Source of the DNA: Parapedobacter lycopersici
GTDB taxonomy: Bacteria; Bacteroidota; Bacteroidia; Sphingobacteriales; Sphingobacteriaceae
Direction: 5' to 3'
Assembly (NCBI RefSeq): GCF_024643285.1
Contig: NZ_JAMSLW010000001.1
Coordinates: forward strand, 124,001-188,000
Length of the DNA: 64,000 nt
In this document: positions 25,263-35,720 of the stretch, piece after piece
How the letters are laid out: the number at the start of each line of letters is the position of its first letter
Position numbering within the stretch: the stretch's first letter is position 1
The notes under the pieces: generated by a model
The model's database searches: none
The model's input: the letters and a program-made list of their open reading frames with translations, nothing else
What the model was told of the DNA's origin: nothing
Made by a program: the position numbers and the translations under genes

Positions 25263-28130
25263 ATGTCAGAAGGTAAAAGCATAACACTGCTGAAAGCAGC
25301 AAAGGAACTGAACATTGGTATCGGTACTGCGGTCGATTTTTTGGCCAAGAATGGCTATGAAGTTGAATCCAAACCAAATACAAAGCTGGACAGTGATACC
25401 TATCATGTGCTCTTGCAGGAGTTTCAGGGGGATAAAATCGTAAAGGAAGAGGCCAACCAGATTATCATTGGCAAAATCCGCCGCGAAGAAACCCCTGCCG
25501 AACCTGTTGTGCCCAAAAAACCAAAAGATAGCGATGGCGAAGAGATCCTGATTAAAGATACGGGAGCACTTACAACAGCAGATAAAAGCACGGAAGCTCC
25601 GGTAACGGAAAGCCGGCAGCATGAGCCGGAGGAACCCCAGCAAACCGAAAAGCCGCATACTTCGGGCATGAAGATCGTCGGAAAAATCGATCTGGATAGC
25701 CTGAAACGCGGAAAACCGGCCAAGGAAGCACCTAAAGCAGCCGAAAAGGAGGAAGTCGTTATACCTGAAGCCAAGGCGGAAGAACCGAAGGTAGAGGAAA
25801 AGGCCCCGGCCGAAACACAACCCCCGGCCCCGGAAGCCACCAAGCAACCGGAAGAAAAACCGCAGCAGGAAACGAAACCCCAGGAGCAGCCACGCGATAA
25901 AGCGCCGGAAAACAGACCCGGCGGCGAAGGCGTGATCCGTGCCCGTGCGCAACGGCTTGCCGGACCGCATGTGGTCGGCCGCATTGACCTGGCTGCACAC
26001 CAGCCCAAAGACAAGCCGGTTGCATCGTCGTCCAGCGCGACGGGTGTATCGGCGCATGACCATAAACGGAAACGCAAACGGAAGGATCGTCCGGGTGGCG
26101 GAGGTGGCGGCGGACAGCGTCCGGGCGGAAACGCACCGAACCAGTCGGCCGACGGTAAGGGAAGGCACGATTTTAAAGGAAAACCAAGACATACCACCGA
26201 GCATAAAGAGGAACCTTCGGAAAAAGAAATCCAGGATCAGATCAAGGCTACGCTTGCCCGGCTCAGTGGAGCGGGTAAGTCGGGAAAATTTGCACAACGG
26301 GCAAAACTCCGCCGTCAGAAGCGGGATGATATAGCCCACTCGGCGGAAGAAGCAGCACTGGAACAGGAAATGATGTCCAAAGTGCTGAAAGTAACGGAGT
26401 TCGTAACGGCAAATGACCTGGCCAGTATGATGGGGGTGCCTGTAACACAGGTTATTGGTACCTGTATGAGCCTGGGATTATTTGTGTCAATCAACCAGCG
26501 GCTAGATGCGGAGACAATTGCCATCGTGGCCGATGAATTCGGTTACGAAATTGAATTCGTGAAGCCGGATGACGAGGAACACACCGAACTGGAAGAACCC
26601 GACAATCCGGATAACCTGCTGCCCCGTGCGCCGATAGTGACCGTTATGGGACACGTAGACCACGGTAAAACATCACTGCTCGATTACGTGCGCAAATCCA
26701 ATGTCATTGCCGGTGAGGCAGGTGGAATCACGCAGCACATCGGTGCGTATGAGGTGACGCTTGAGGACGGAAGGAAAATGACATTCCTTGATACACCGGG
26801 TCACGAAGCATTTACCGCCATGCGTGCGCGGGGTGCTAAAATCACGGACATCGCCATCATCGTGATTGCGGCTGATGACAGTGTGATGCCCCAGACCCGG
26901 GAAGCCATCAACCACGCGCAGGCCGCGGGTGTGCCGATTGTGTTTGCCTTTACCAAGATTGACAAACCCGGAGCCAATGCCGATAAAATACGCGAGCAGC
27001 TGGCCACCATGAATATTTTAGTGGAAGACTGGGGCGGTAAATACCAGTGCCAGGAAATATCGGGTAAAACAGGGCAAAATGTAGACCTCTTGCTTGATAA
27101 AGTACTTTTGGAAGCTGAGCTGCTTGAACTCCGCGCCGATCCGAAAAAACGGGCAGTTGGCTCCGTCATCGAAGCCAGCCTGGATAAGGGCCGGGGAATC
27201 GTGGCTACCGTACTGATCCAGTCGGGAACGCTGCGGGTGGGTGCGCCGATTCTGGCGGGATCCTATAGCGGCAAGGTAAAAGCATTGCATAACGAACGCG
27301 GACAAAAAGTAACGGAAGCGGGGCCGGCTACACCGGTGCAGATACTGGGTATGTCGGGTGCACCGACGGCGGGCGATAAGTTCTATGAGATGGAAAGCGA
27401 GTCCGATGCCCGTCAGGTAGCTAATAAACGCCTTCAGTTGCAGCGTGAGCAGGGGATGCGTACCCAGAAACACATTACGCTGGATGAAATCGGGCGGCGC
27501 CTGGCCATCGGTAACTTTAAGGAACTCAATATCATTGTCAAAGGTGATGTGGACGGTTCGATCGAGGCCCTGTCCGACTCCCTGTTGAAGCTTTCCACAG
27601 AGGAAATCCAGGTGAATATCATACACAAATCCGTCGGGCAGATCTCCGAATCGGATGTGTTGCTTGCCTCGGCCTCGGATGCGATTATTATCGGTTTCCA
27701 GGTGCGGCCATCCACCGGTGCGCGCAGACTGGCTGAACAGGAACAGATCGATATCCGGCTGTACTCCATTATCTATGATGCAATCGAAGAAGTGACAGCG
27801 GCGATGGAAGGCATGCTGGCACCGAAACTGGAAGAGAAGATCGTGGCCAACGTGGAAATCCGGGAAACGTTCAAGATCAGCAAGGTGGGCACCATTGCCG
27901 GCTGTATGGTACTGGACGGAAAAATTAACCGGAACCATGATATACGGGTAATCCGCGACGGCGTAGTGGTCTATACCGGACACCTTGCTTCACTGAAGCG
28001 GTTTAAGGACGATGTAAAAGAAGTGTCCAGCGGCTATGAATGTGGTCTGAATATCCAGAATTTCAACGACATCAAAGTGGGCGATATCATTGAAGCCTAC
28101 GAGCAGGTGGAAGTGAAGCGCAAGCTGTAG
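25263..28130 (+). CDS. infB: Translation initiation factor IF-2
   Basis: 955 residues. The N-terminal IF2 domain begins '[20 protein letters not shown]'. A long charged, Pro/Glu/Lys-rich linker spans residues about 85-330, with a Lys/Arg patch ('[20 protein letters not shown]'). The G domain carries G463-H-V-D-H-G-K469 and '[18 protein letters not shown]', NKxD as 'TKID'. Domains II to IV follow, ending '[16 protein letters not shown]'. It delivers fMet-tRNA to the 30S subunit. A terminator follows the stop. The gene ends the rimP-nusA-infB series. Confidence 0.98.
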   Translation: MSEGKSITLLKAAKELNIGIGTAVDFLAKNGYEVESKPNTKLDSDTYHVLLQEFQGDKIVKEEANQIIIGKIRREETPAEPVVPKKPKDSDGEEILIKDTGALTTADKSTEAPVTESRQHEPEEPQQTEKPHTSGMKIVGKIDLDSLKRGKPAKEAPKAAEKEEVVIPEAKAEEPKVEEKAPAETQPPAPEATKQPEEKPQQETKPQEQPRDKAPENRPGGEGVIRARAQRLAGPHVVGRIDLAAHQPKDKPVASSSSATGVSAHDHKRKRKRKDRPGGGGGGGQRPGGNAPNQSADGKGRHDFKGKPRHTTEHKEEPSEKEIQDQIKATLARLSGAGKSGKFAQRAKLRRQKRDDIAHSAEEAALEQEMMSKVLKVTEFVTANDLASMMGVPVTQVIGTCMSLGLFVSINQRLDAETIAIVADEFGYEIEFVKPDDEEHTELEEPDNPDNLLPRAPIVTVMGHVDHGKTSLLDYVRKSNVIAGEAGGITQHIGAYEVTLEDGRKMTFLDTPGHEAFTAMRARGAKITDIAIIVIAADDSVMPQTREAINHAQAAGVPIVFAFTKIDKPGANADKIREQLATMNILVEDWGGKYQCQEISGKTGQNVDLLLDKVLLEAELLELRADPKKRAVGSVIEASLDKGRGIVATVLIQSGTLRVGAPILAGSYSGKVKALHNERGQKVTEAGPATPVQILGMSGAPTAGDKFYEMESESDARQVANKRLQLQREQGMRTQKHITLDEIGRRLAIGNFKELNIIVKGDVDGSIEALSDSLLKLSTEEIQVNIIHKSVGQISESDVLLASASDAIIIGFQVRPSTGARRLAEQEQIDIRLYSIIYDAIEEVTAAMEGMLAPKLEEKIVANVEIRETFKISKVGTIAGCMVLDGKINRNHDIRVIRDGVVVYTGHLASLKRFKDDVKEVSSGYECGLNIQNFNDIKVGDIIEAYEQVEVKRKL

Positions 28131-28153
28131 CTTGCCGAAAATATAGCATATCA

Positions 28154-28185
28154 AAGCCGGACACCATCTGTGTCCGGCTTTTTTT
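28154..28185 (+). terminator. Intrinsic terminator after infB
   Basis: A perfect 11-bp stem, AAGCCGGACAC (28154-28164) with GTGTCCGGCTT (28170-28180), a 5-base loop and a T-tract to 28185. It begins 24 bp after the infB stop. Confidence 0.92.
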
Positions 28186-28302
28186 ATGGGTTAGCGCCAC
28201 CGCCTGCGGTGGCCGGGTATCGTGTACCTTTTACACCAATATATTTTGTATTTCGCCAAAAAGACCCTAAATTCAACCCACCGATTATCCAAAAGAATAC
28301 AC

Positions 28303-29283
28303 ATGTTTATAGACCGTTCCCTCTTTTTGGGCAGCCTGATGCTACTGACTGGCTTCATACCGAATGATGCGGCTGCCCAGCAGGGCTTCGATCCGTATGT
28401 GCAGGAGATCCCCGGCATTAACCTTCGGTTTGCCATGCAGCCTATTCCGGCCGGCACTTACCAACAGGGAAGCGATAGCGGAAACCCCGACGAGCGGCCG
28501 GTTCACGAGGTTACGGTCGATGCCTTCTGGATGGGCACTTACGAGGTAACCTGGGACCTCTATGAACCTTTTGTATATAAGGACCTGGAAACGATGAAGT
28601 CGGACGGGACGGTAACCCCGGCGGTGGACGCGGTAACCCGGCCTACCAAACCCTACCTGGACATGACCTTTGGCATGGGTAAGGAGGGCCATCCGGCACT
28701 TGCAATGACCCAATACAATGCCATTCAGTTTTGCAAATGGCTGTATGTTCGCACCGGTGTGTTTTATCGACTTCCTACGGAAGCTGAGTGGGAATACGCC
28801 TGCCGCGCGGGAAGCGACACAGAGTACAGTTTCGGAGACGACCCGTCGATGCTGGGTGAATATGGATGGTTCGTGACTAACAGTGACGGCACCACGCACG
28901 CGGTGGGGCAGAAGAAACCGAACGGCTGGGGGCTATACGATATGCATGGCAATGTTGCGGAATGGACGTACGATCAGTACGATGCCGGCGCTTATGGAAA
29001 ATTTATGAACGGACCGGTGGAAAATCCGGTTATGAAACCCGACCAGCTGTATCCCCACAGTATCCGGGGCGGGTCATTCGAGGACGATGCCGGTGCCTTG
29101 CGCTCGGCTGCCCGGCTGCCTTCCGATCCGGAGTGGAAGCAGCTCGACCCGCAGATACCCAAAAGCAACTGGTGGTTCCCCGAGGCGCCGTTTATCGGGA
29201 TCCGCCTGGTACGGCCGGTGCAACCGCCTACGGAAGCTGAAATCGGGGCTTATTACGATAAGGCACCTATTGCCGATTACTAA
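28303..29283 (+). CDS. SUMF1/FGE-type exported protein
   Basis: 326 residues from the ATG at 28303; the frame is open upstream but the signal peptide starts here (cleavage near 'NDAAAQQ'). The SUMF1 fold is clear: 'IPAGTYQQGSDSGNPDERPV', 'WMGTYEVTWDLYEPF', 'RLPTEAEWEYACRAGSD', 'GWGLYDMHGNVAEWTYD' and 'RGGSFEDDAGALRSA'. The paired active-site cysteines of true formylglycine-generating enzymes are not evident, so it is more likely a structural or other oxidoreductase-type member than a sulfatase activator. It opens a cluster of exported sugar-oxidation genes; the next starts 18 bp later. Confidence 0.82.
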   Translation: MFIDRSLFLGSLMLLTGFIPNDAAAQQGFDPYVQEIPGINLRFAMQPIPAGTYQQGSDSGNPDERPVHEVTVDAFWMGTYEVTWDLYEPFVYKDLETMKSDGTVTPAVDAVTRPTKPYLDMTFGMGKEGHPALAMTQYNAIQFCKWLYVRTGVFYRLPTEAEWEYACRAGSDTEYSFGDDPSMLGEYGWFVTNSDGTTHAVGQKKPNGWGLYDMHGNVAEWTYDQYDAGAYGKFMNGPVENPVMKPDQLYPHSIRGGSFEDDAGALRSAARLPSDPEWKQLDPQIPKSNWWFPEAPFIGIRLVRPVQPPTEAEIGAYYDKAPIADY

Positions 29284-29300
29284 AACATAACCATTTATCC

Positions 29301-30626
29301 ATGATGAATAACAGCAGAAATGACAAACAGCGCCGCGAATTTTTGAAAACTTCTGCATTACTGGCGGGAGGGACGATGCTCAGCGGCATTCCCCTTGCCG
29401 GGGCCTATGCCGGTGGCGATGACACCATTAAGGTGGCCGTCATCGGTTGTGGTGGTCGCGGCACGGGTGCAGCATTCAATGCGCTGAGTACCGATGCCAA
29501 CATCAAAATCATTGCGTTGGCCGACACGTTCCGCGACCGGCTCGATGAGGCATATACGAAGCTGGCCGAACGCCACGCGAAAAAGATTGATATCCCGGAA
29601 GAGCGGAAATTCGTCGGGTTTGACGCATACCGGCAGGCCATACCGCTGGCCGACGTTGTCATTCTCGCCACGCCGCCCGGTTTCCGCCCGGTGCATTTTG
29701 AGGAAGCCGTGCGTGCTGGTAAGCACATTTTTATGGAAAAACCCGTGGCCGTGGACGTGCCCGGCGTACGGCGGGTGCTGGCGGCTGCGGAGGAAGCCAA
29801 GCGCAGGAAACTGAATGTAGTGGTAGGGCTCCAGCGGCATTACCAGGCGAGCTACCGGGAAGGCATGAAACGCATACAGGATGGCGCCATTGGTGATGTC
29901 GTATCCGGCCAGGTGTATTGGAACAGCGGCGGGGTATGGGTACACCCCCGGAAACCGGAACAGACGGAAATGGAGTACCAGCTGCGCAACTGGTATTATT
30001 TTAACTGGCTCTGCGGCGATCACATTGTGGAACAGCATGTGCATAATATTGACGTAGCGAACTGGGTAAAAGGCAGCTATCCGGTTTCCATACAGGGTAC
30101 GGGAAGCAGGGCATGGCGCACTGGGGTTGACTACGGTGAAATTTACGATAACCATGCCGTGGAACTTACCTACGCCGACGGTTCGGTCATTTACAGCCAA
30201 TGCCGGCACTTTGAGGGCACCTCAAACCGGGTGGATGAAACGTTTCAGGGTACCCGGGGACGGGTGTTCTTCAATGCGGGCGGTAACCAGGCTGTGCTTT
30301 GGGACAGCAAGGGAAATGAGCTTTACAATCACCCCCGGCGCGGGAACCCCAATCCATACGACCATGAGCATGTGGAATTCTTTGACGCAGTAGGTAAAGG
30401 CGAATACCGATTTGCCGATGCGGAAAACGGGGCGTACAGTACGCTGACGGGTATTATCGGCCGGCTGGCCACCTATTCGGGACAGGTAATCAAGTGGGAG
30501 GATGCCCTCCAGTCCAATGTCGACCTGATGCCCGAACGGCTTGCCTGGGATGCCATGCCAAAGGTACTGCCCGATGCGCAGGGACTTTATCCATACGCCA
30601 TTCCGGGTAAAACAGTAGTTTTATAA
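29301..30626 (+). CDS. Tat-exported Gfo/Idh/MocA family oxidoreductase
   Basis: 441 residues. Tat-type leader 'KQRREFLKTSALLAGGTMLS' (twin Arg, FLK). The mature protein has the NAD(P) Rossmann motif 'KVAVIGCGGRGTGAAF', the family signature 'IFMEKPVAVDVPGVRRVL' (EKP) and a C-terminal dimerisation domain ('LCGDHIVEQHVHNIDVANWV', with catalytic-type His). Tat export fits a folded enzyme carrying a tightly held nucleotide, as in Zymomonas glucose-fructose oxidoreductase. It may act on keto- or free sugars in the periplasm. It shares the cluster with the FGE-like gene and the ApbE gene 14 bp on. Confidence 0.9.
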   Translation: MMNNSRNDKQRREFLKTSALLAGGTMLSGIPLAGAYAGGDDTIKVAVIGCGGRGTGAAFNALSTDANIKIIALADTFRDRLDEAYTKLAERHAKKIDIPEERKFVGFDAYRQAIPLADVVILATPPGFRPVHFEEAVRAGKHIFMEKPVAVDVPGVRRVLAAAEEAKRRKLNVVVGLQRHYQASYREGMKRIQDGAIGDVVSGQVYWNSGGVWVHPRKPEQTEMEYQLRNWYYFNWLCGDHIVEQHVHNIDVANWVKGSYPVSIQGTGSRAWRTGVDYGEIYDNHAVELTYADGSVIYSQCRHFEGTSNRVDETFQGTRGRVFFNAGGNQAVLWDSKGNELYNHPRRGNPNPYDHEHVEFFDAVGKGEYRFADAENGAYSTLTGIIGRLATYSGQVIKWEDALQSNVDLMPERLAWDAMPKVLPDAQGLYPYAIPGKTVVL

Positions 30627-30640
30627 CCTGAACGGTGACG

Positions 30641-31651
30641 ATGCGTAAACTGTTTCCCTGGACATTCCCGTTGATCATCCTGTTGTGCGCCATGAAAGCG
30701 GATGGGGTGTGGCATACGTACGCCATCCATGGTTATGCACAGGGGACAACTTATACAATTACGTACTATGCACAGGATAGCCTGGTTTTGCGGGGAGAAG
30801 TGGAGCAGGTATTGGCGATGATCGACAGTTCCATGTCGCTGTATAAACCATATTCCCTGATCAACAAAATAAATAACGGCGAAGGCACCTTTCGGGTAGA
30901 TCCCCATTTCGGAAGGGTGGTGCGAAAGTCATTTGAAATCTACCGTCGCAGCGGCGGCCTTTTCGACGTGACCGTAGCGCCGCTGGTCCGGCTGTGGGGG
31001 TTCGGTGCCGAACGGATAGACCACCTGCCCGACAGCGCAGCGGTACAGCGGGCCCGCGCCTGCGTGGGGATGAACCGGATACGGCTAAGGGGCACGCAGC
31101 TGAAGAAAATGCAACCGTGCGTTCAGCTCGACCTGAACGGTATTGCGCAGGGCTACAGCGTGGACGTGCTGGCGGGCCTGCTGGAAAGCAAAGGGATTGG
31201 CCATTACCTGGTGGAACTGGGCGGTGAACTGCGTGTGAGCGGACCGAAACCCGATGGTACACCCATGCGCATCGGAATAGAACGCCCGCCGAAAGATGAT
31301 GCCCGATACCCGGTGATCAGCGAGGTGCTTGAGCTGCGGAACGGGGCCGTTACCACAGCCGGGAATTACCGGAAATTCGTGATGGACGGTGAGCGGCGGA
31401 TTTCACATCACATTAACCCCGAAACAGGCTATCCGTTTCATACCGGCGTTATCAGCGCCACCGTGTATGCCCCGGATGCGATGACCGCGGATGGTTATGA
31501 TAATGTTTTCATCGCCATGCCGCCGGCAGCCGCAGTAGCCTTGGCTAACCGGACGGCAAATGTGGAAGTGTACCTGATTTACCAGGACGATCATGGGATA
31601 ACCAGGGACACCATGAGCTCGGGATTTGGCCGGCTGATCAGCAATCTTTGA
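30641..31651 (+). CDS. apbE: FAD:protein FMN transferase (ApbE family)
   Basis: 336 residues from the ATG at 30641; a GTG two codons earlier is also possible. A signal peptide or anchor precedes the domain ('LFPWTFPLIILLCAMKADG'). ApbE features: 'IDSSMSLYKPYSLINKINNG', 'GGLFDVTVAPLVRLWGFG', 'QLDLNGIAQGYSVDVLAGLL', 'YLVELGGELRVSG', 'HHINPETGYPF' and the metal site in 'DAMTADGYDNVF'. ApbE attaches FMN to a Thr of Rnf/Nqr or other exported flavoproteins. It sits between the Tat-exported oxidoreductase and isomerase-like genes, so a neighbouring exported redox protein could be the target. Confidence 0.9.
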   Translation: MRKLFPWTFPLIILLCAMKADGVWHTYAIHGYAQGTTYTITYYAQDSLVLRGEVEQVLAMIDSSMSLYKPYSLINKINNGEGTFRVDPHFGRVVRKSFEIYRRSGGLFDVTVAPLVRLWGFGAERIDHLPDSAAVQRARACVGMNRIRLRGTQLKKMQPCVQLDLNGIAQGYSVDVLAGLLESKGIGHYLVELGGELRVSGPKPDGTPMRIGIERPPKDDARYPVISEVLELRNGAVTTAGNYRKFVMDGERRISHHINPETGYPFHTGVISATVYAPDAMTADGYDNVFIAMPPAAAVALANRTANVEVYLIYQDDHGITRDTMSSGFGRLISNL

Positions 31652-31683
31652 ATATCAGAACAGCAAACATAAACGATATACCG

Positions 31684-32598
31684 ATGAAAAGAAGTCAATT
31701 TATCCGGAAGAGCCTATTGGCTACGGGAACCATCGCCGGCGGCGCGTTGACTGCCATGGCCGGCAACAGCAGGCAGGACGGCAAACCGTTTAACCTCAAT
31801 TACGGTCCGCATCAGGGGCTGTTTGAACACCATGCAGGGAAGAACATCATTGACGAGATCCAGTTTGCCTATGACCGGGGATTCCGGAGCATCGAAGACA
31901 ACGGTTTTTCCGGCCGTCCGGTAGCCGAGCAGGAACGTATCGGCGCAACGCTCGCCAAACTCGGGATGGCCATGGGGGTATTCGTATTGGATAAAGGCGG
32001 TAATGGGGCCAATACGCTGGCGGCCGGCAAGCCGGAGCATGTGGATATTTTTCTGAAGGGGTGCAGGCAGGCCGTTGAGCTGGCTAAGCGGTCAGGCGGT
32101 AAATTCACGACCGTGGTACCGGGTGATTTTGAACGGCGCCTGCCGATGGATATCCAGACGGCCAATGTCATCGAGGCCCTGAGGCGCGGGGCGGAAATCC
32201 TCGAACCCCATGGAATCGTGATGGTGCTGGAGCCGCTGAGTGATACGCCGGACCTCTTTTTGCGCACGGCTTCCCAAACTTACCTGATCTGCAAGGGGGT
32301 GAACAGTCCGTCTTGCAAAATACTGTACGATGTATATCATATGCAGCGGAATGAGGGCGACCTCCTGGCGAATATCGACCGTTGCTGGGATGAGATTGCA
32401 TACTTCCAGGTAGGGGATAACCCGGGCCGGAAGGAACCGACTACCGGAGAGATTAACTACAGGAACCTGTTCAGGCATATTTATGATAAAGGGTACCGGG
32501 GGGTAGTGGGCATGGAGCATGGAAAATCAACAGCAGGCCGGGAAGGTGAGGAAAAACTGATTGCCGCCTACCGCGAGGTGGATGATTTTTTGGGCTAA
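31684..32598 (+). CDS. Exported sugar isomerase/epimerase-like TIM barrel
   Basis: 304 residues from the ATG at 31684, chosen because the leader 'MKRSQFIRKSLLATGTIAGG' is Tat-like (KR variant) and the ORF extension is non-coding in character. The domain is AP-endonuclease-2/hydroxypyruvate isomerase-like: 'EIQFAYDRGFRSIEDNGFSG', 'VMVLEPLSDTPD', 'LYDVYHMQRNEGDLLANIDR', 'GEINYRNLFRHIYDKGYRG' and 'GMEHGKS' at the C-terminus. Conserved Glu/His/Asp metal residues are present. It should isomerise or epimerise a sugar or act on its keto form in the periplasm. It belongs to the exported sugar-oxidation cluster. Confidence 0.82.
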   Translation: MKRSQFIRKSLLATGTIAGGALTAMAGNSRQDGKPFNLNYGPHQGLFEHHAGKNIIDEIQFAYDRGFRSIEDNGFSGRPVAEQERIGATLAKLGMAMGVFVLDKGGNGANTLAAGKPEHVDIFLKGCRQAVELAKRSGGKFTTVVPGDFERRLPMDIQTANVIEALRRGAEILEPHGIVMVLEPLSDTPDLFLRTASQTYLICKGVNSPSCKILYDVYHMQRNEGDLLANIDRCWDEIAYFQVGDNPGRKEPTTGEINYRNLFRHIYDKGYRGVVGMEHGKSTAGREGEEKLIAAYREVDDFLG

Positions 32599-32676
32599 AC
32601 CGTTAAAATTGTTGCGGTAATCCCGAATATATCCCATATTAGCTATACAAAATTGTAAACTTCAATCGCAGATTAT

Positions 32677-33909
32677 ATGAATGCAAGCATAAGAATCAAA
32701 CTGTCTTCCATGATGTTCCTCGAATTTTTTATCTGGGGAACGTGGTTCGTTACCCTCGGGACCTTCCTGAGCCAGAACCTGGGTGCGACCGGACTGGAAA
32801 TGGCCAATGTGTTTTCCACCCAGTCGTGGGGAGCAATCATTGCCCCGTTTATTATCGGCCTGATTGCCGACAAATATTTCAACGCTGAACGGATCCTCGG
32901 GGTCTTGCACCTCGTCGGGGCTTTCCTGATGTATCAGCTGTATAACGCGCCGAACGTAGGGGTATTCTATCCTTATGTACTGGCGTATATGATTTTATAC
33001 ATGCCTACGCTTTCACTCGCTAACTCCGTGTCATTCCGGCAGCTGAAAAATCCGGAAAAGGAATTTTCCGCCATACGTGTCTGGGGAACCATCGGATGGA
33101 TCGTAGCCGGACTGGCGATCAGCTACGTGTTTAAATGGGATGAAGGTGAAGGGCTGTTACGCAATACGTTTATGATGGCTTCTATAGCCTCGCTGGTGCT
33201 CGGACTGTTTAGCTTTACGCTGCCGAAGACACCGCCGATAAAAAGTGAAACCACCGGAAAACGCAGTGTATCCGAAATTCTGGGCCTGGATGCCATCCGG
33301 CTACTCAGCAATAAAAACTTTCTGGTGTTTTTTGTTTCCTCCGTGCTGATCTGTATCCCGCTGGCGTTTTATTACCAGAATGCGAATCTGTTCCTGACGG
33401 AGATTGGTCTGGAAAACCCTACGGGCAAAATGACGATCGGCCAGTTCTCGGAAGCTTTTTTCCTGCTGTTGCTGCCGGTCTTCTTCTCGCGCTTCGGATT
33501 TAAGCAGACGATTATGGTGGGTATGTTAGCCTGGGCCATCCGCTACCTGCTGTTTGCTTACGGCAATGCGGGGGAAATGGCATATATGCTGATCCTTGGC
33601 ATCGCGCTGCACGGAATATGCTACGACTTTTTCTTTGTGTCCGGGCAGATTTATACGGATGCCAAAGCCGGTGAGCGGTATAAAAGCTCGGCTCAGGGGT
33701 TGATTACATTGGCTACGTATGGCGTGGGGCAGCTGATCGGATTCTGGGTGGCCGGATTCGTGAGCGAATATTACAAGAACAATCCGACAAACGACCCGTT
33801 CTGGCAGAATGTGTGGCTGGTTCCGGCGGGCATTGCTGCGGTGGTGCTGTTCCTGTTCATGCTGTTTTTCAAAAATGAAAAAAAAGAACCACAGGCTGCC
33901 GGGCAATAA
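32677..33909 (+). CDS. MFS transporter, NupG-like nucleoside permease
   Basis: 410 residues with twelve predicted membrane helices. The N-terminus 'MMFLEFFIWGTWFVTLGTFL' and the 'IAPFIIGLIADKYFNAERIL' loop are typical of the nucleoside:H+ symporter branch (NupG/XapB) of MFS transporters. Other conserved spots are 'FSAIRVWGTIGWIVAGL' and 'GQIYTDAKAGERYKSSAQGL'. In Bacteroidota this branch occurs with sugar-oxidation genes and may carry sugars or keto-sugars rather than nucleosides. It sits 54 bp before the GMC oxidoreductase gene. Confidence 0.87.
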   Translation: MNASIRIKLSSMMFLEFFIWGTWFVTLGTFLSQNLGATGLEMANVFSTQSWGAIIAPFIIGLIADKYFNAERILGVLHLVGAFLMYQLYNAPNVGVFYPYVLAYMILYMPTLSLANSVSFRQLKNPEKEFSAIRVWGTIGWIVAGLAISYVFKWDEGEGLLRNTFMMASIASLVLGLFSFTLPKTPPIKSETTGKRSVSEILGLDAIRLLSNKNFLVFFVSSVLICIPLAFYYQNANLFLTEIGLENPTGKMTIGQFSEAFFLLLLPVFFSRFGFKQTIMVGMLAWAIRYLLFAYGNAGEMAYMLILGIALHGICYDFFFVSGQIYTDAKAGERYKSSAQGLITLATYGVGQLIGFWVAGFVSEYYKNNPTNDPFWQNVWLVPAGIAAVVLFLFMLFFKNEKKEPQAAGQ

Positions 33910-33963
33910 AAGCCCGGTTAGTGACGTAAAAAATGAAAAGCTAAACAACAAAATAAAACGACT

Positions 33964-35643
33964 ATGGCAGCTAATGTGTATGATGCGATTGTGATCGGGT
34001 CGGGTATAAGCGGTGGGTGGGCCGCTAAGGAACTCACCCAAAAGGGACTGAAAACCATCATGCTGGAGCGCGGGCGGAATGTGGAACACGTGAAGGACTA
34101 TGTGAGCGCTACAAAACACCCCTGGGAATTCCCGCATCGCGGCGGACGAACGCAGCAGATGATCGAGGAATATCCCGTACTCAGCCGGGACTATCCGCTC
34201 AACGAGAAGAACCTTGACTTTTGGGTAAACGAAAAGGAAAGCCCGTATGTGGAAGTCAAGCGGTTCGACTGGTACCGCGGCTACCAGGTCGGTGGACGCT
34301 CCCTCACCTGGGGGCGGCAGAGCTACCGGCATAGCGACCTGGACTTCGGGGCAAACCTCAAAGACGGGATTGCGGTTGACTGGCCGATCCGGTACCGGGA
34401 TATTGCTCCCTGGTACAGTTACGCAGAAAACTGGGCGGGCATCAGTGGAAACCGCGATGGCCTGGACGTGCTGCCCGACGGTGATTTTCTGCCGGCGATA
34501 CCCATGAATGTGGTGGAAAAGGACCTCGCCGCACGCATGAAAGCGCATTATAAAGGTAAACGCCCGTTGATTAACGCCCGGGTGGCAAACATATCCGTTC
34601 CTCATCAGGGGCGCGTCAATTGCCAGTTTCAGAACCAATGCTGGCTGGGTTGCAATTTCGGAGCGTATTTTAGTACCCAATCGTCTACGCTGCCTGCTGC
34701 CGTGGCAACGGGTAACCTGACGTTGCGCCCTTTTTCCATCGTTACGCAGATTCTTTACGATAAGGATACCAAGAAAGCAAAAGGGGTGGAGGTACTGGAT
34801 GCCGAAACCAACCAGACGTATGAATTTTTTGCCAAGGTTATTTTCGTATGTGCCTCCGCGTTCAATTCAACCTGGGTATTGATGAACTCGGCTACGGATG
34901 TCTGGGAAGGCGGACTGGGCAGTAGCAGCGGCGAACTTGGACACAATGCGATGGACCATCATTTCCGTTGCGGTGCCGGCGGCCGGATTGAAGGTTATGA
35001 AGACAAATATTACTACGGCCGGCGGCCAGGCGGGCTATACATACCGCGGTTCCGCAATGTCGGCGATGATAAGCGGGATTACATCCGGGGGTTCGGTTAC
35101 CAGGGTGCCGCGAGCAGGGGGCGATGGAGTGGGGAAATTGCTGAACTGAGTATCGGCGGCGAATGGAAAGATGCCCTGTGCGAACCCGGCGAATGGTCGG
35201 TGGGCTTTACCGCATTCGGTGAAATATTGCCGTATCACGAAAACCGGATATTCCTGGACAAGGAGGTAAAGGATAAATGGGGATTGCCCGTGCTGGCCAT
35301 GGATATGGAAATCAAGGAAAATGAGCTGAAGATGCGGAAAGATATGATGGAAGACGGTAAGGAGATGCTGGAAGCCGCAGGGGTAAAGGATGTATATACC
35401 TTTGACAGCGGCTATGGGTTTGGGCAGGGGATCCATGAGATGGGGACCGCCCGGATGGGACTCGATCCGAAGACATCGGTGCTGAACGGCAATAATCAGG
35501 TATGGGATGCCATGAATGTCTTTGTCACGGATGGTGCCTGCATGACATCAGCAAGTTGTGTCAACCCATCGTTGACTTACATGGCGCTTACTGCCCGTGC
35601 GGTGGATTTTGCGGTTGGGGAGTTAAAAAAGGGAAATTTGTAG
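33964..35643 (+). CDS. GMC-family FAD oxidoreductase
   Basis: 559 residues. N-terminal FAD-binding motif 'YDAIVIGSGISGGWAAKELT' (GxGxxG) and ADP-ribose 'MLERGRNV'; 'VGGRSLTWGRQSYRHSD' is the GMC substrate-side loop; the C-terminus has 'IHEMGTARMGLDPKTSVLNG' and 'FVTDGACMTSASCVNPSLTY', the catalytic His/Asn region. No signal peptide is evident, but the next gene is a Tat-lipoprotein small subunit that could carry it across by hitch-hiking. GMC/subunit-3 pairs are known to oxidise sugars, including 3-keto formation on glycosides. Probable periplasmic partner pair. Confidence 0.92.
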   Translation: MAANVYDAIVIGSGISGGWAAKELTQKGLKTIMLERGRNVEHVKDYVSATKHPWEFPHRGGRTQQMIEEYPVLSRDYPLNEKNLDFWVNEKESPYVEVKRFDWYRGYQVGGRSLTWGRQSYRHSDLDFGANLKDGIAVDWPIRYRDIAPWYSYAENWAGISGNRDGLDVLPDGDFLPAIPMNVVEKDLAARMKAHYKGKRPLINARVANISVPHQGRVNCQFQNQCWLGCNFGAYFSTQSSTLPAAVATGNLTLRPFSIVTQILYDKDTKKAKGVEVLDAETNQTYEFFAKVIFVCASAFNSTWVLMNSATDVWEGGLGSSSGELGHNAMDHHFRCGAGGRIEGYEDKYYYGRRPGGLYIPRFRNVGDDKRDYIRGFGYQGAASRGRWSGEIAELSIGGEWKDALCEPGEWSVGFTAFGEILPYHENRIFLDKEVKDKWGLPVLAMDMEIKENELKMRKDMMEDGKEMLEAAGVKDVYTFDSGYGFGQGIHEMGTARMGLDPKTSVLNGNNQVWDAMNVFVTDGACMTSASCVNPSLTYMALTARAVDFAVGELKKGNL

Positions 35644-35720
35644 TATGAACGGTCAATCAGGGGCCGGCGGCTATCCATTTTCAGCCAATGGCCGGCAGTT
35701 GATCGCTAAAACACAATAAA

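Noticed and set aside
25266-26339. Long reverse frame (357 codons) inside infB
   Set aside because: Antisense to a certain infB gene, low-complexity Arg/Phe-rich product caused by the Lys/Glu-rich linker codons.
27018-27983. Reverse frame of 321 codons in infB
   Set aside because: Antisense shadow of the conserved G2-G3 domains of IF-2.
28303-29283. Sulfatase-maturing formylglycine-generating enzyme
   Set aside because: The fold matches, but the paired active-site cysteines are not evident and no sulfatase gene lies nearby.
33526-34680. Reverse frame of 384 codons over the permease and GMC genes
   Set aside because: Crosses two well-supported genes on the other strand and shows no family motif.
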